Notes: generated by a model from the sequence alone, not told the origin. A DNA stretch of 64,000 bases from SKHV01 sp963678565 (GCA_963678565.1 OY782875.1:1240001-1304000), one strand, 5' to 3'. Shown: positions 33,493-41,914, counted from the stretch's first letter. Numbers and translations are program-made.

Positions 33493-34143
33493 ATGAAGAA
33501 AATTTATGCTTTACTAGTTTTAGTTGTGTTGACAGTGTCAACTTTTAGTGCAAAAGCTCAAGAATGGAGCACGGGAATGGACATCTACAGTAGCTATATC
33601 TGGCGTGGATCGAAATTCGGTACTGGACCGGCATTGCAACCTTATGTTGACTTTACCACTGGTGGGTTATCTGTAGGTGCTTGGGGGTCTGTTAGTGCAG
33701 GTTCTGCAGAGTCACTTGAAATGGATCTTTATGCTGGTTATAGTTTCGACTTTGGTTTGAGCCTTACTGTTACCGATTACTACTTTGGTGTTGATCCTGT
33801 ATCAGAAAATGGATGGCTAGACGGCGACTCTCACTTGATTGAACCGATGTTGAGTTATGGTGTTGGAGGCTTCTCTCTTACAGCCGCTCAAATGTTTACA
33901 ACTTCATTTGATGTTGATGATACATATTTGGAAGTAGCATATGGATTTGGTGCCGTTGATTTAGCCGTAGGTTTAGGTAATGGATTGTATACAACTGATG
34001 GAAGTTTTACTGTTTGTAATGTTTCTTTATCTACAGGAAAAGAGATCGAAATCACAGACAAGTTTACATTGCCAGTTTCTGGTTCTGTAACACTTAACCC
34101 TTCTACCGGTGGATTCTTCATCGCAGTAGGTGTATCATTATAA
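33493..34143 (+). CDS. Outer-membrane beta-barrel protein of the ammonium operon (TorF-like)
   Basis: A 216-residue exported protein; the signal peptide ends near AKAQ (about residue 22). The mature part has many short amphipathic strands with SSYIWRGSKFG-type opening and GGFFIAVGVSL at the end, and Trp/Tyr/Gly-rich turns. This is the TorF-like putative porin type that I remember in front of glnB-amtB genes in Bacteroidota. The context suggests a role in nitrogen uptake across the outer membrane, but the substrate is not shown. Confidence 0.72.
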   Translation: MKKIYALLVLVVLTVSTFSAKAQEWSTGMDIYSSYIWRGSKFGTGPALQPYVDFTTGGLSVGAWGSVSAGSAESLEMDLYAGYSFDFGLSLTVTDYYFGVDPVSENGWLDGDSHLIEPMLSYGVGGFSLTAAQMFTTSFDVDDTYLEVAYGFGAVDLAVGLGNGLYTTDGSFTVCNVSLSTGKEIEITDKFTLPVSGSVTLNPSTGGFFIAVGVSL

Positions 34144-34156
34144 TATATACTAAGTA

Positions 34157-34237
34157 ATTAAGATGTTTCATTAAAGTTGTTATGGAATAAAGGCTTTGCT
34201 AACTTCCGGAGGTTAGTATTTAGTGAAACATCTTAAT
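34157..34237. repeat. 81-base inverted-repeat structure between porin and PII genes
   Basis: ATTAAGATGTTTCATTAAA (34157-34175) pairs with TTTAGTGAAACATCTTAAT (34219-34237): 18 Watson-Crick pairs and one G-U. Inside is a second hairpin, CTAAC...GTTAG. No T run follows, so it is not a plain terminator. It may set mRNA stability or differential expression of porin and PII, or be a protein or RNA target. Confidence 0.65.
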
Positions 34238-34281
34238 TCTGGTAAGAAATCATTTTATTCACTTCAAAATTTTGTATAAAA

Positions 34282-34638
34282 ATGAAAAAAATTGAAGCTA
34301 TTATAAGAAAATCAAAGTTTGATGAAGTAAAAGATGCTTTGGCTGATGTAGGTATCGATTTCTTCTCTTACTGGGATGTTCGTGGTATTGGTAAAGCTCG
34401 TCAGGGGCGTGTATACCGTGGAGTTAAATATGATACCAGCAGTATTGAAAGAACAATGATGTCGATTGTTGTTCGTGATAAAAACGTTGATAAAACGGTG
34501 ACTGCAATCCTTAAAGCCTCTAGAACAGGTGAAGTAGGTGATGGTAAAGTTTTCGTTAGCCAGATGGATGAATCCTACAGAATCAGAACTGGTGAAGTAG
34601 GTGATGAGTCACTTTACATTAAAGACGAAGAAGTTTAA
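34282..34638 (+). CDS. PII nitrogen regulatory protein
   Basis: A 118-residue PII-family signal protein that senses 2-oxoglutarate and ATP/ADP and gates AmtB. Seen: MKKIEAIIRKSKFDEVKDAL, T-loop RQGRVYRGVKYDTSSIER with Tyr residues, the B-loop TGEVGDGKVFV, and a C-terminal TGEVGDESL. Linked to amtB as glnK usually is; the two ORFs are 51 bases apart. It differs from a standard GlnB in the T-loop sequence, so I leave the gene name open. Confidence 0.93.
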   Translation: MKKIEAIIRKSKFDEVKDALADVGIDFFSYWDVRGIGKARQGRVYRGVKYDTSSIERTMMSIVVRDKNVDKTVTAILKASRTGEVGDGKVFVSQMDESYRIRTGEVGDESLYIKDEEV

Positions 34639-34689
34639 TTAATTATTGATTTAGAAAATTAAAGTTTTACAAAATAAAATTTTAACAAC

Positions 34690-35922
34690 ATGGAAGAAAC
34701 TTTAACCGGTCTACAGATAGGCTTAGACAACATGTGGTTATTGGTTGCTGCATTTTTAGTAATGTTTATGCAACCAGGCTTTGCGATGGTTGAGGCAGGA
34801 TTTACAAGAAGTAAAAACACTGCAAACATCCTAATGAAAAATATTATGGACTTTGCGATTGGTTCTTTATTATACTGGTTTATTGGATTCACTTTAATGT
34901 ATGGTGATTCAATCGGTGGATTTATCGGAACTCCAGATTTGTTCTTTATGAGTGAAGGATTCGGCGCTAATTATTCAGATTATGCTGATTTATTCTTCCA
35001 AACAGTATTTGCTGCAACAGCTGCGACAATTGTATCGGGAGCGATGGCAGAACGTACTGAGTTTAAAGCATACTTGATTTTTAGTATTGTAATTACAGTT
35101 TTAATTTATCCAATCTCTGGTCACTGGACATGGGGTGGTGGATGGTTGAGCCAATTAGGTTTCCACGATTTTGCTGGATCTTCAATTGTACACTCTGTTG
35201 GTGCATGGGTTGGTTTAGCTGGTGCTTCTATCATTGGCCCTCGTATTGGAAAATATTCGAAAGACGGAAAACCAAATGCAATTCCTGGACACAACCTAGC
35301 ATTGGGTGCACTCGGTGTATTCATTCTATGGTTCGGATGGTTTGGATTTAACCCTGGTTCTCAGTTAGCTGCTGCAGGTACTGATAATGCTGTTGCAATT
35401 GGTCACATTGCTGTAACAACCAACTTGGCTGCTGCTGCTGGTGCTGTAACCGCTATGATTGTAGCTTGGGTTCGTTATAAACGTCCTACTTTATCTTTAA
35501 CATTGAATGGTGCATTAGCAGGTCTTGTAGCAATTACAGCTGGTTGTGATGCTGTAAACCCAATGGGTGCAATGTTTATTGGTATCTTTGCTGGATTAAT
35601 CTTACCATTTGCTGTTGAATTCATTGATAAAGTTTTGAAGGTTGATGATCCAGTTGGTGCGATTTCTGTACACGGTGTAGCTGGTGCGTTTGGTACTTTA
35701 GCTGTTGGTTTATTCTCAACTAGCGAAGGTTTATTCTACGGTCATGGTGCTAAATTGTTAGGTATTCAAGCGATTGGTGTAGCAAGTTTCTTCGCATGGG
35801 CATTCGGTCTTGGTTTAATCTTATTCTTTATCTTGAAGAAAGCTGGTGTATTACGAGTTTCTAAGATTGTTGAAGAAGAAGGATTGGATGTATTCGAACA
35901 TGGTGAGTCTGCATATAATTAA
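34690..35922 (+). CDS. amtB: Ammonium transporter
   Basis: A 410-residue AmtB-type ammonium channel of the inner membrane with about 11 helices. Seen: the start MWLLVAAFLVMFMQPGFAMVEAGFTRSKN, the conserved FNPGS motif, and the pore twin histidines in HSVGAWVG and HGVAGAFGT. No signal peptide precedes the first helix. It is last in the porin-PII-amtB operon, and PII should bind its cytoplasmic face. A hairpin terminator follows. Confidence 0.95.
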   Translation: MEETLTGLQIGLDNMWLLVAAFLVMFMQPGFAMVEAGFTRSKNTANILMKNIMDFAIGSLLYWFIGFTLMYGDSIGGFIGTPDLFFMSEGFGANYSDYADLFFQTVFAATAATIVSGAMAERTEFKAYLIFSIVITVLIYPISGHWTWGGGWLSQLGFHDFAGSSIVHSVGAWVGLAGASIIGPRIGKYSKDGKPNAIPGHNLALGALGVFILWFGWFGFNPGSQLAAAGTDNAVAIGHIAVTTNLAAAAGAVTAMIVAWVRYKRPTLSLTLNGALAGLVAITAGCDAVNPMGAMFIGIFAGLILPFAVEFIDKVLKVDDPVGAISVHGVAGAFGTLAVGLFSTSEGLFYGHGAKLLGIQAIGVASFFAWAFGLGLILFFILKKAGVLRVSKIVEEEGLDVFEHGESAYN

Positions 35923-35934
35923 TGTATAAAATAT

Positions 35935-35963
35935 AAAGTATCCTTTTAAGGAGGGTACTTTTT
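35935..35963 (+). terminator. Intrinsic terminator of amtB
   Basis: AAAGTATCC (35935-35943) pairs with GGGTACTTT (35953-35961) with one G-U pair, then T run. It starts 12 bases after the amtB stop. Confidence 0.65.
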
Positions 35964-35997
35964 ACAATACCTTTATTTTCATAACCACTAACCTCGC

Positions 35998-36034
35998 CGC
36001 CACTGCCGGTGTGCTCATCGGTAGTTCGGTGGCG
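35998..36034. repeat. GC-rich inverted repeat in the amtB-ilvN gap
   Basis: CGCCAC (35998-36003) pairs with GTGGCG (36029-36034), with further imperfect pairing (TGCCGG / TCGGTA) inside. It is unusually GC-rich for this region. There is no T run behind the arm on the plus strand (a GTTTAGTTAG follows), so its role is unclear. Confidence 0.45.
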
Positions 36035-36120
36035 TTTAGTTAGTTTTTTTGTAAATAAATAACCCAAAAATATTTGACATATGATGTCAATATTGAGTGT
36101 TTCCCTTTTTCCCAATTCCC

Positions 36121-36146
36121 AAAAGCCTGCGCTATGCAGGCTTTTT
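36121..36146. terminator. Strong hairpin in amtB-ilvN gap
   Basis: AAAAGCCTGC (36121-36130) and GCAGGCTTTT (36136-36145) form a perfect 10-base stem with loop GCTAT and flanking A and T runs. It terminates in the plus direction, and probably the minus one. Confidence 0.8.
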
Positions 36147-36174
36147 TATAGATTTAAATTAACTAGATTAAAGC

Positions 36175-36209
36175 AAAAAATCCAGCCTATTCAATTAGGC
36201 TGGATTTTT
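36175..36209. terminator. Terminator of the ilv operon (bidirectional)
   Basis: AAAAAATCCAGCCTA (36175-36189) and TAGGCTGGATTTTT (36196-36209) form a perfect 14-base stem. It lies 20 bases after the ilvN stop. With the preceding hairpin it makes a tandem barrier between the two operons. Confidence 0.85.
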
Positions 36210-36228
36210 CATTTTATAATTTTGAATT

Positions 36229-36774
36229 TTATTCCTTGATCGAAGACAATACCTCATCTCTTTCTTTCAAGAATTCTGATAGTCTTTCTAATGGCGATCT
36301 TGTAATTGCAATTCTGCCTGAACGAATGAATTGCATTACTTTAAATTGATTTAAATCTTCAAAAAAGCTTTGTGTTTCAGTTTTGTGTCCTGTTTTTTCA
36401 ATTACTGTAAACTCTTTAGTGATTTCCAAAATACGAGCATTGTGCTTTCTGATTAAGCCTTCAATCTGATCGCTTTTTGTTAAAGCTTCTGTTGGTACCT
36501 TATAAAGTGCAACCTCTTGATATATCATTTCATCATTGGTATGATAAAATGCCTTAAGAACTTCAACTTGTTTTTCAATTTGTTGAACCACCTTGTAAAC
36601 CTGCTCTTTTGTAGAGATAATAACGATTGTAAATTTACTAACTCCTTTAATTGCAGATTCAGATACAGTTAAACTTTCAATATTTAACTTTCTGCGCGTG
36701 AAAATGATCGTAATCCTGTTGAGTAATCCAATATGATTCTCGGTGTATGCAGTTATAATAAATTCTTGTTTCAT
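36229..36774 (-). CDS. ilvN: Acetolactate synthase small (regulatory) subunit
   Basis: A 181-residue ACT-domain protein that binds valine and stimulates IlvB. The ACT domain (FIITAYTENHIGLLNRITIIFTRRKLNIESLTVSES) is at the N-terminus. The C-terminal part, ending in KERDEVLSSIKE, is about 20 residues longer than the usual IlvN of 160 or so, as in other Bacteroidota. It follows ilvB by 30 bases and is the last gene of the ilv operon; the terminator at 36175-36209 follows. Confidence 0.93.
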   Translation of the reverse strand: MKQEFIITAYTENHIGLLNRITIIFTRRKLNIESLTVSESAIKGVSKFTIVIISTKEQVYKVVQQIEKQVEVLKAFYHTNDEMIYQEVALYKVPTEALTKSDQIEGLIRKHNARILEITKEFTVIEKTGHKTETQSFFEDLNQFKVMQFIRSGRIAITRSPLERLSEFLKERDEVLSSIKE

Positions 36775-36804
36775 TTCTTTGTCTTTTAAAGTTTGAAAAC
36801 TGCC

Positions 36805-38511
36805 TTATGCATCTTTAGGTTTTTCCAAAATAATGTCGGAAACACTTGCTCCTGAAGGAACCATAGGGAAGATGTTATCTTCTTTCTCTACAACAACCTC
36901 AAGTACAAATGGGCCTTCTGTTGATAGCATCTCTTCAACACCGGCTTCTAAATCATCGCCCAATGAAACTCGTCGAGCGGGAATGCCATAAGAATCTGAT
37001 AATTTTATAAAATCAGGCCCTGATATTTCGGTAAATGAATATCTTTTTTCAAAGAATAGTTCTTGCCACTGACGTACCATTCCTAAGAAGTTATTATTTA
37101 AAATAACTGTTTTTACAGGAATTTTATCAGATGCAATTGTTCCCAATTCTTGCAAGGTCATTTGGAAGCCACCATCGCCAATAAACGTGATAATTGTACG
37201 ATCGGGGCGCCCCAATGCTGCTCCCATTGCTGCAGGTAAGCCAAACCCCATGGTACCTAAACCACCTGACGTTACAAAACTTCTGGAGCGGGTAAAACCA
37301 GAGTAGCGTGCGCCTGCCATTTGGTGTTGACCAACATCGGTTACGATTACTGCGTCGTTATTTGTTTTCTCAGAAACCATTTTAATTACCTCGCCCATTT
37401 TACTTTTGTCGTGTGTGCGGCTAAGGTCTTTATCGATCACTTTTTCGTGTTCAATTTTATCACAGGCTCTAAACTCGTCATGCCATGCTTCGTGTTCGTT
37501 TTCGTTAACCAAAGGAAGCAAGCTTGTAATTGCTTTTTTAGCATCACCCATAACCGGATAATCTGCAGGAATGATTTTGCCTATCTCTGCAGGATCAATT
37601 TCAATATGAACAACTTTTGCTTGTTTTGCATAAGTTGAAGTACTTCCAGTTACGCGGTCGTCAAAGCGCATACCAATAGCAATTAATAAATCGCATTCGT
37701 TCGTTTTTAGGTTCGGACCATAATTCCCGTGCATTCCTAACATTCCAACATTTAATTCATGATCGGTTGGTAGGGCCGAAAGTCCTAATAGAGTCCAAGC
37801 TGTTGGAATTCCTGTTTTTTCAACAAACTTTTTAAATTCTTCTTCTGCACCCGAAATAATAACTCCTTGTCCGGCAAGAATCATTGGCTTTTTAGCTCTA
37901 TTGATTGCATCGGCCGCAGCTTCAATCTGTTTTTTGTCGATCTTAGTTGAAGGGATGTAGCTTCTAATTTTAGTGCATTTTGTATATTCAAATTCAATTT
38001 CTGCAAATTGAACATCTTTTGCAATATCAACTAATACTGGTCCTGGTCTTCCGGTGGTTGCAATGTGAAATGCTTTTGCCATTACCGTTGGGATTTCGCT
38101 CACATTTGTAATTTGGAAATTCCATTTTGTCACAGGCATACTCATACTTACAATGTCCGATTCCTGAAAAGCATCAGTTCCTAATAAAGGAGAAGCTACT
38201 TGTCCGGTAATACAAACTAATGGGGTCGAGTCGATCATTGCATCTGCAATTCCTGTTAATAGATTGGTAGCGCCGGGGCCAGAGGTTGCAAAACAAATTC
38301 CTGGTTTTCCTGTAACTCTTGCAAATCCTTGCGCTGCGTGAATTGCACCTTGCTCGTGGCGAGCCAGAACGTGGTTTACGTGATCTGCATGATCGTATAA
38401 AGCATCGTAAACTGGCATAATTGCCCCGCCGGGATAACCAAATATTGTGTCGACCCCTTCTGCGATAAGGGAGCGCATTATTGCTTCTGAACCTTTTATT
38501 TTTTCAGCCAT
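36805..38511 (-). CDS. ilvB: Acetolactate synthase large subunit
   Basis: A 568-residue thiamine-diphosphate enzyme that makes acetolactate or acetohydroxybutyrate, the first shared step of Val, Leu and Ile synthesis. Seen: the TPP-activating Glu in LARHEQGAIHAAQGFAR, FAD-type middle domain with GMLGMHG, and the Mg-TPP motif GDGGFQMTLQEL...NNNFLGMVRQW. Length and order are normal. Lies 13 bases after ilvD. It would be inhibited by valine through IlvN, and transcribed under the ilv attenuator. Confidence 0.96.
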   Translation of the reverse strand: MAEKIKGSEAIMRSLIAEGVDTIFGYPGGAIMPVYDALYDHADHVNHVLARHEQGAIHAAQGFARVTGKPGICFATSGPGATNLLTGIADAMIDSTPLVCITGQVASPLLGTDAFQESDIVSMSMPVTKWNFQITNVSEIPTVMAKAFHIATTGRPGPVLVDIAKDVQFAEIEFEYTKCTKIRSYIPSTKIDKKQIEAAADAINRAKKPMILAGQGVIISGAEEEFKKFVEKTGIPTAWTLLGLSALPTDHELNVGMLGMHGNYGPNLKTNECDLLIAIGMRFDDRVTGSTSTYAKQAKVVHIEIDPAEIGKIIPADYPVMGDAKKAITSLLPLVNENEHEAWHDEFRACDKIEHEKVIDKDLSRTHDKSKMGEVIKMVSEKTNNDAVIVTDVGQHQMAGARYSGFTRSRSFVTSGGLGTMGFGLPAAMGAALGRPDRTIITFIGDGGFQMTLQELGTIASDKIPVKTVILNNNFLGMVRQWQELFFEKRYSFTEISGPDFIKLSDSYGIPARRVSLGDDLEAGVEEMLSTEGPFVLEVVVEKEDNIFPMVPSGASVSDIILEKPKDA

Positions 38512-38524
38512 AATGAATTTTAAA

Positions 38525-40345
38525 TTAAATTAAACGAATAGCTCCTTTGTCTGCTGAAGACACTAAGCTTGCATAAGCTTTTAATGCTTTGCTTACTTCT
38601 CTTTTTCTGTTTGGTTTAAAGGCATCGTTGCCTTTTGCAACTTCTTCAGCTCTTCGTTTTGAGAGTTCTTCGTTACTTATCAATACGTTTATTTTTCTTT
38701 TTGGAATATCAATCTCAATTGGATCTCCACTTCTTACTAAACCAATTGCACCACCTGCTGCTGCTTCGGGAGAGGCATGACCAATAGAAAGGCCGGAGGT
38801 TCCTCCTGAAAAACGACCATCTGTTACTAAGGCACAAGCTTTATCGAGTCTCATTGATTTGATGTAAGAGGTTGGATATAGCATCTCTTGCATTCCAGGT
38901 CCACCTTTAGGGCCTTCGTACAATATAAAAACAACATCTCCTGCTTGTACCTCGTCTCCTAAAATACCGTTACAGGCTGCTTCTTGTGAATGAAATACTT
39001 TTGCAGTTCCGTTGAATTCAAAAACCGATGGATCCACTCCTGCAGTTTTGACAATGCAGCCGTTTTCGGCAATGTTGCCAAATAAAACGGCTAATCCTCC
39101 TTCTTTGTTAAATGCTTTTTCATAGCTACGAATACAACCATTTTCACGGTCTCTATCTAATTCGCTGTAATAGTTTTCTTGTGATCCCATTACGATGTTA
39201 CGACGATTACCTGGTGCTGAAGAGTATATATTCTTTGCTTCTTCACCAGATGTTGGCCGCATGATATCATATTTATCGAGTGCCTCACCTAATGTGAGCT
39301 GGTCTACACGATAAACCGAGGTGTCTAAAACGCCTGCACGGTCTAGTTCTCCTAAAATTCCTAAAATACCACCAGCACGATTTACATCTTCCATGTGGTA
39401 ATTTGAACTTGGTGCTACCTTACAAACATTAGGGATTTTTCTAGATAATTCATCGATATCATCCATTGTAAAATCGACCCCTGCCTCACTTGCAATAGCT
39501 AATAAGTGAAGAATAGTATTGGTACTTCCACCCATTCCAATATCCAAAGTCATTGCATTCATAAATGCACTGCGGGTTGCAATTGATCGTGGGAGTACTT
39601 TATCGTTTCCGTTGAAATAATAGTCGTTGGTTATTTTGATAATAAGATCTGCTGCTTTTTCAAACAATCGAGTTCTGTTGGCATGGGTTGCTACTATCGA
39701 TCCGTTTCCCGGAAGCGCAATACCTAATGCTTCGGCCAAACTGTTCATCGAGTTTGCAGTAAATAATCCGGAGCAAGATCCACAGGTTGGACAAGCACTG
39801 CGTTCGATGGACGAAATTTCTTCATCTGAAACATCGTCATCGGCTGCCAATACCATGGCATCTACCAAATCGTATTTTTTGTCGTCAACTTTACCTGCTT
39901 CCATCGGTCCACCCGATACAAAAATTGAAGGAATGTTTAAGCGCATTGAAGCCATCATCATTCCAGGAGTAATTTTATCACAATTTGAAATGCAAATCAT
40001 AGCATCCACTTTGTGTGCATTACACATATATTCTACACTGTCGGCAATCAAATCGCGTGATGGGAGCGAGTAGAGCATACCATCATGCCCCATTGCAATT
40101 CCATCATCGATCGCAATTGTATTAAATTCAGCTGCAAAGTAACCTTGTGCCTCTATCAATTTTTTCAACTCTTGACCAACTTCATGCAAATGAACGTGAC
40201 CAGGAACCATTTGTGTAAATGAGTTTACGATAGCGATAATTGGCTTCTTAAATTGTTCTTCCGTCATACCGTTCGCACGCCAAAGTGCACGTGCTCCTGC
40301 CATTCTTCTTCCTTGAGTTGTTGTTGCGCTTCTAAGCTTTTTCAT
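38525..40345 (-). CDS. ilvD: Dihydroxyacid dehydratase
   Basis: A 606-residue iron-sulfur dehydratase for the third step of branched-chain amino acid synthesis. Seen: SNCDKITPGMMMA and ERSACPTCGSCSGLFTANSMNSL, which supply cluster cysteines, MGGSTNTILHLLA, and the C-terminal TDGRFSGGTSGLSIGHASPEAA. First structural gene of ilvD-ilvB-ilvN. ilvC, ilvA and leu genes are not in the window. Upstream lies the attenuator with its Ile/Val-rich leader peptide, and a minus-strand promoter at 40531-40561. Confidence 0.96.
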   Translation of the reverse strand: MKKLRSATTTQGRRMAGARALWRANGMTEEQFKKPIIAIVNSFTQMVPGHVHLHEVGQELKKLIEAQGYFAAEFNTIAIDDGIAMGHDGMLYSLPSRDLIADSVEYMCNAHKVDAMICISNCDKITPGMMMASMRLNIPSIFVSGGPMEAGKVDDKKYDLVDAMVLAADDDVSDEEISSIERSACPTCGSCSGLFTANSMNSLAEALGIALPGNGSIVATHANRTRLFEKAADLIIKITNDYYFNGNDKVLPRSIATRSAFMNAMTLDIGMGGSTNTILHLLAIASEAGVDFTMDDIDELSRKIPNVCKVAPSSNYHMEDVNRAGGILGILGELDRAGVLDTSVYRVDQLTLGEALDKYDIMRPTSGEEAKNIYSSAPGNRRNIVMGSQENYYSELDRDRENGCIRSYEKAFNKEGGLAVLFGNIAENGCIVKTAGVDPSVFEFNGTAKVFHSQEAACNGILGDEVQAGDVVFILYEGPKGGPGMQEMLYPTSYIKSMRLDKACALVTDGRFSGGTSGLSIGHASPEAAAGGAIGLVRSGDPIEIDIPKRKINVLISNEELSKRRAEEVAKGNDAFKPNRKREVSKALKAYASLVSSADKGAIRLI

Positions 40346-40361
40346 TTTGATAGTACTTTAT

Positions 40362-40392
40362 AAAAAAAAACCATTCTCATATAGAGAATGGT
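40362..40392 (-). terminator. ilv attenuator terminator
   Basis: On the minus strand, ACCATTCTC (40392-40384), a 5-base loop and GAGAATGGT (40378-40370) form a perfect 9-base stem followed by eight T (40369-40362). It stands 16 bases before the ilvD start codon and after the leader peptide. The 5' arm can instead pair with an identical copy of GAGAATGGT at 40432-40424, the antiterminator. Confidence 0.85.
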
Positions 40393-40430
40393 CTTGTTAA
40401 TATTTTAAATTAATGCATTACATACCATTC

Positions 40431-40502
40431 TCACTTCATTTGAACGAGGACAACTACTTCGCTGACGATAATAGTAAATGATATGATGCTTGTTGATTTC
40501 AT
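40431..40502 (-). CDS. ilv leader peptide (23 codons, rich in Ile and Val)
   Basis: A small ORF too short for standard gene calling. Of its 23 residues, 4 are Ile, 5 Val and 1 Leu, in clusters at residues 6-7, 11-13 and 16-20. It starts about 22 bases after the predicted transcription start. Its TGA stop (40433-40431) overlaps the antiterminator strand GAGAATGGT (40432-40424). If charged Ile/Val tRNA is scarce the ribosome stalls early, the antiterminator forms and ilvDBN is read; otherwise the ribosome reaches the stop and the terminator forms. Coding as a leader is inference; the architecture is directly visible. Confidence 0.85.
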   Translation of the reverse strand: MKSTSIISFTIIVSEVVVLVQMK

Positions 40503-40530
40503 GTTCTTAGTATTCAATCATTTTGATGAA

Positions 40531-40561
40531 CAAATGTATAAATAATATTCAATAATCAAAA
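40531..40561 (-). promoter_or_regulatory. Promoter of the ilv operon
   Basis: Minus strand: TACATTTG (40538-40531) matches TAnnTTTG exactly; TTTTG (40561-40557) is the -33 element, 18 bases upstream. The transcript starts near 40524 and includes the leader peptide and attenuator. Confidence 0.6.
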
Positions 40562-40699
40562 TGCAATTAAAGTTTCTAATAAAATTTTGTTTCAATTAAA
40601 GACTTTTATTCATCTAATACTGACAATTTATAAGTTTTTGCCTCAATCCTCTAATGAAATATTTTTAATTAACTTTTGTTTATTCGACTTTAAAATTCA

Positions 40700-40720
40700 A
40701 CAATACTAATTGAGTATTGT
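40700..40720. promoter_or_regulatory. Palindrome upstream of the CDGSH gene
   Basis: ACAATACT (40700-40707) and AGTATTGT (40713-40720) are perfect inverse repeats around AATTG. It lies 29 bases before the chosen start codon and could be an operator, or a hairpin in the leader. Confidence 0.45.
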
Positions 40721-40749
40721 TTATCTGTAGAATGTTTAAGCACAATATT

Positions 40750-40986
40750 ATGGGAAGTCCAAAAATTGCAGTAAAAGCACCCAAAGCTATTGAACTAGAA
40801 GCTGGAACTTACTATTGGTGCGCTTGTGGTCAAAGTAAGAATCAACCATTTTGTGATGGCTCACATGCGGGTACAGAGTTTACACCAGTTCAATTTTCAA
40901 TCGAAGAAACGAAGACCGTTTATCTATGTCAATGTAAGCATTCGGGCAACAAACCATATTGCGATGGTACGCACCAAAAATTGTAG
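40750..40986 (+). CDS. Double CDGSH iron-sulfur protein
   Basis: A 78-residue protein with two CDGSH-type motifs that bind 2Fe-2S clusters through three Cys and one His each: C24, C26, C35, H39 (CACGQSKNQPFCDGSH) and C60, C62, C71, H75 (CQCKHSGNKPYCDGTH). The family (mitoNEET-like, bacterial type) is thought to work in redox or cluster transfer. The start is the ATG at 40750; 40732 is an alternative. A perfect palindrome lies upstream. Single gene; the E2-like gene follows 62 bases later. Confidence 0.92.
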   Translation: MGSPKIAVKAPKAIELEAGTYYWCACGQSKNQPFCDGSHAGTEFTPVQFSIEETKTVYLCQCKHSGNKPYCDGTHQKL

Positions 40987-41048
40987 TCGAAACTTTTCTT
41001 GAATATTATTGATTCTGTCAGCTCGCAATTTTGTTCTATTATTGTAGG

Positions 41049-41849
41049 ATGAAAGAAGGGGTGAATTTAAATTCGGAGTGGCGTAAAGTTGCTTCTACTG
41101 TATATAAAAAGCCAATTGATTCGAAGATATTTGGTGAAACAGAGTTGGATGTAACTGAGCTCGAGAAATATATTTCGAAACTACGTAAAAAGGGAATTAA
41201 AGCTACACCAACGCATTTTTTTTCAATGATCATTTCGAAGGCAATGCACGAGGTGGTGCCCGAGATGAATACTTATTGTGCCCGAGGTAAAATATTGCCC
41301 CGAAAACAGGTTGATGCCATGGTTAGTATTTTGCAGGCCGATGGAGGAATGAGCTCGGTGAAAATTGAAAATGCAAATGAGCTTTCTTTGTCACAGATTG
41401 TTACCAAAACCAAGGATGAAATTGTAGCTATCCGAACTGGAAAAAATCAAGGGGCAGTAAAAAGTAGAGCTTTTCTCGCAAGTATTCCATGGCCATTTCG
41501 CGATTGGTTCTTCTCTGTTTATACATTCTTTACCATAAAAATGGGCTTAACTATTCCGGCATTAGGAATGAATCCCGATAGCTTTGGTTCCTTTATTCTT
41601 ACCAATATCGGATCTATTGGATTAGACAAAGGTTATCCTGCTTTGATGCCAAGTTCGAACCTTTCGTTTGTAGCTGTTTTAGGTGGAATTCAGAAAAAGC
41701 CAGTAGTGATTAATGATGAAATTCAAGTTCGTAGAATGATGAATTTTTCAGTGGTGATCGACCACCGAATAGCCGATGCTTCTAGCGGAGGAAAGCTTTT
41801 GCGCTACATGAAAGAGTCGCTTAAAAATCTTGATAAATTTGAAGTTTAA
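41049..41849 (+). CDS. Stand-alone 2-oxoacid dehydrogenase acyltransferase (E2 catalytic domain-like)
   Basis: A 266-residue protein with only the catalytic domain of dihydrolipoyl acyltransferases, which is also the chloramphenicol acetyltransferase fold. The late motif DHRIADASSGGKLL matches DHRxxDGxxA. No lipoyl domain or E3-binding region is present, so it does not form a standard dehydrogenase complex on its own. A segment of about 40 extra residues (SIPWPFRDWFFSVYTFF) inserted in the middle looks membrane-associated. Its acyl donor and acceptor are unknown. Start at 41049, MKEGVN. Confidence 0.82.
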   Translation: MKEGVNLNSEWRKVASTVYKKPIDSKIFGETELDVTELEKYISKLRKKGIKATPTHFFSMIISKAMHEVVPEMNTYCARGKILPRKQVDAMVSILQADGGMSSVKIENANELSLSQIVTKTKDEIVAIRTGKNQGAVKSRAFLASIPWPFRDWFFSVYTFFTIKMGLTIPALGMNPDSFGSFILTNIGSIGLDKGYPALMPSSNLSFVAVLGGIQKKPVVINDEIQVRRMMNFSVVIDHRIADASSGGKLLRYMKESLKNLDKFEV

Positions 41850-41914
41850 TTCTTTTGTAAATGTGAATTAATAGTTTTTAATTGGTTAATATTTTAATTT
41901 TAATGAAATAACTA

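Noticed and set aside
34157..34237. Miniature transposon (MITE)
   Set aside because: Long inverted repeats are present, but no target-site duplication is visible and no second copy was seen in the window.
36074..36090. TTGACAT as a sigma-70 -35 box
   Set aside because: Bacteroidota promoters use TTTG/TAnnTTTG, and the site is a palindrome between terminators, not before a gene.
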